From: UBA11579 sp039714215
Lineage (GTDB): Bacteria > Chloroflexota > Anaerolineae > Anaerolineales > UBA11579
Direction of reading: 5' to 3'
Length of the DNA stretch: 13,790 bases
NCBI GenBank assembly: GCA_039714215.1
Contig: JBDLJU010000068.1
Span: 1 to 13,790, forward strand
In this document: positions 13,736-13,790 of the stretch, one piece after another
Layout: each line of letters starts with the position of its first letter
Position numbering within the stretch: position 1 is the stretch's first letter
Position numbers and translations under genes: made by a program
Notes under the pieces: generated by a model
Seen by the model: only the letters and a program-made list of their open reading frames with translations
Database searches by the model: none
What the model was told of the DNA's origin: nothing

Positions 13736-13790
13736 CCGCTACTGAATCAAAAACCAGTAATGATTGGTGTTTGCTGCTGGGTTATTTTGG

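Noticed and set aside
1..13790. A defence, toxin-antitoxin or mobile system
   Set aside because: I found no transposase, integrase, nuclease, antitoxin-like pair, tRNA-anchored att repeat or abrupt composition change. The gene content is mostly housekeeping.

Overview
The window looks like ordinary chromosomal DNA from a bacterium of the phylum Chloroflexota, probably class Anaerolineae. This is inferred from the mix of gene types: a tetratricopeptide repeat (TPR)/transmembrane (TM)/extracytoplasmic protein of a style common there, a stand-alone gatC, a GT-C glycosyltransferase, an FHA protein, and moderate GC with near-consensus TATAAT boxes. No sequence search was possible. I see no mobile element, CRISPR array, tRNA, rRNA or recognisable defence system.

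Layout, left to right. A gene of uncertain family runs off the left edge on the minus strand (1-566), followed by a minus-strand FHA-domain gene (682-1272). A divergent intergenic region separates FHA from an OsmC-family gene on the plus strand (1530-1937). A bidirectional hairpin terminator (1990-2021) ends both osmC and the leftward cluster that follows: a membrane-anchored rhodanese, a polytopic membrane protein with an internal duplication, a GT39-type glycosyltransferase and an acyl-CoA dehydrogenase (2066-6609). Next is a large TPR/TM protein (6687-8942, minus) whose C-terminal domain resembles a metallopeptidase that has lost its zinc ligands. It is divergent from gatC (9055-9378, plus), which ends at a strong terminator.

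The 9430-9804 stretch has no gene. It carries three copies of a two-hairpin repeat, two of them almost identical at a 76-bp period, plus a further hairpin that may end the next operon. From 13720 leftward lie an MdtG-like MFS exporter and then prfA-prmC-tsaC. PrfA (release factor 1) is the substrate of PrmC, which methylates the glutamine of its GGQ motif. TsaC makes the threonylcarbamoyl-AMP used for tRNA t6A. This translation cluster is a widely conserved arrangement, and gatC (tRNA-dependent amidation) also belongs to translation.

The least ordinary items are the two-hairpin repeat array with a possible single hairpin relative near 1965, the apparently inactivated zinc-peptidase-like domain, the duplicated membrane protein, the uncertain start (ATA or TTG) of the glycosyltransferase, and a predicted leaderless MFS transcript.
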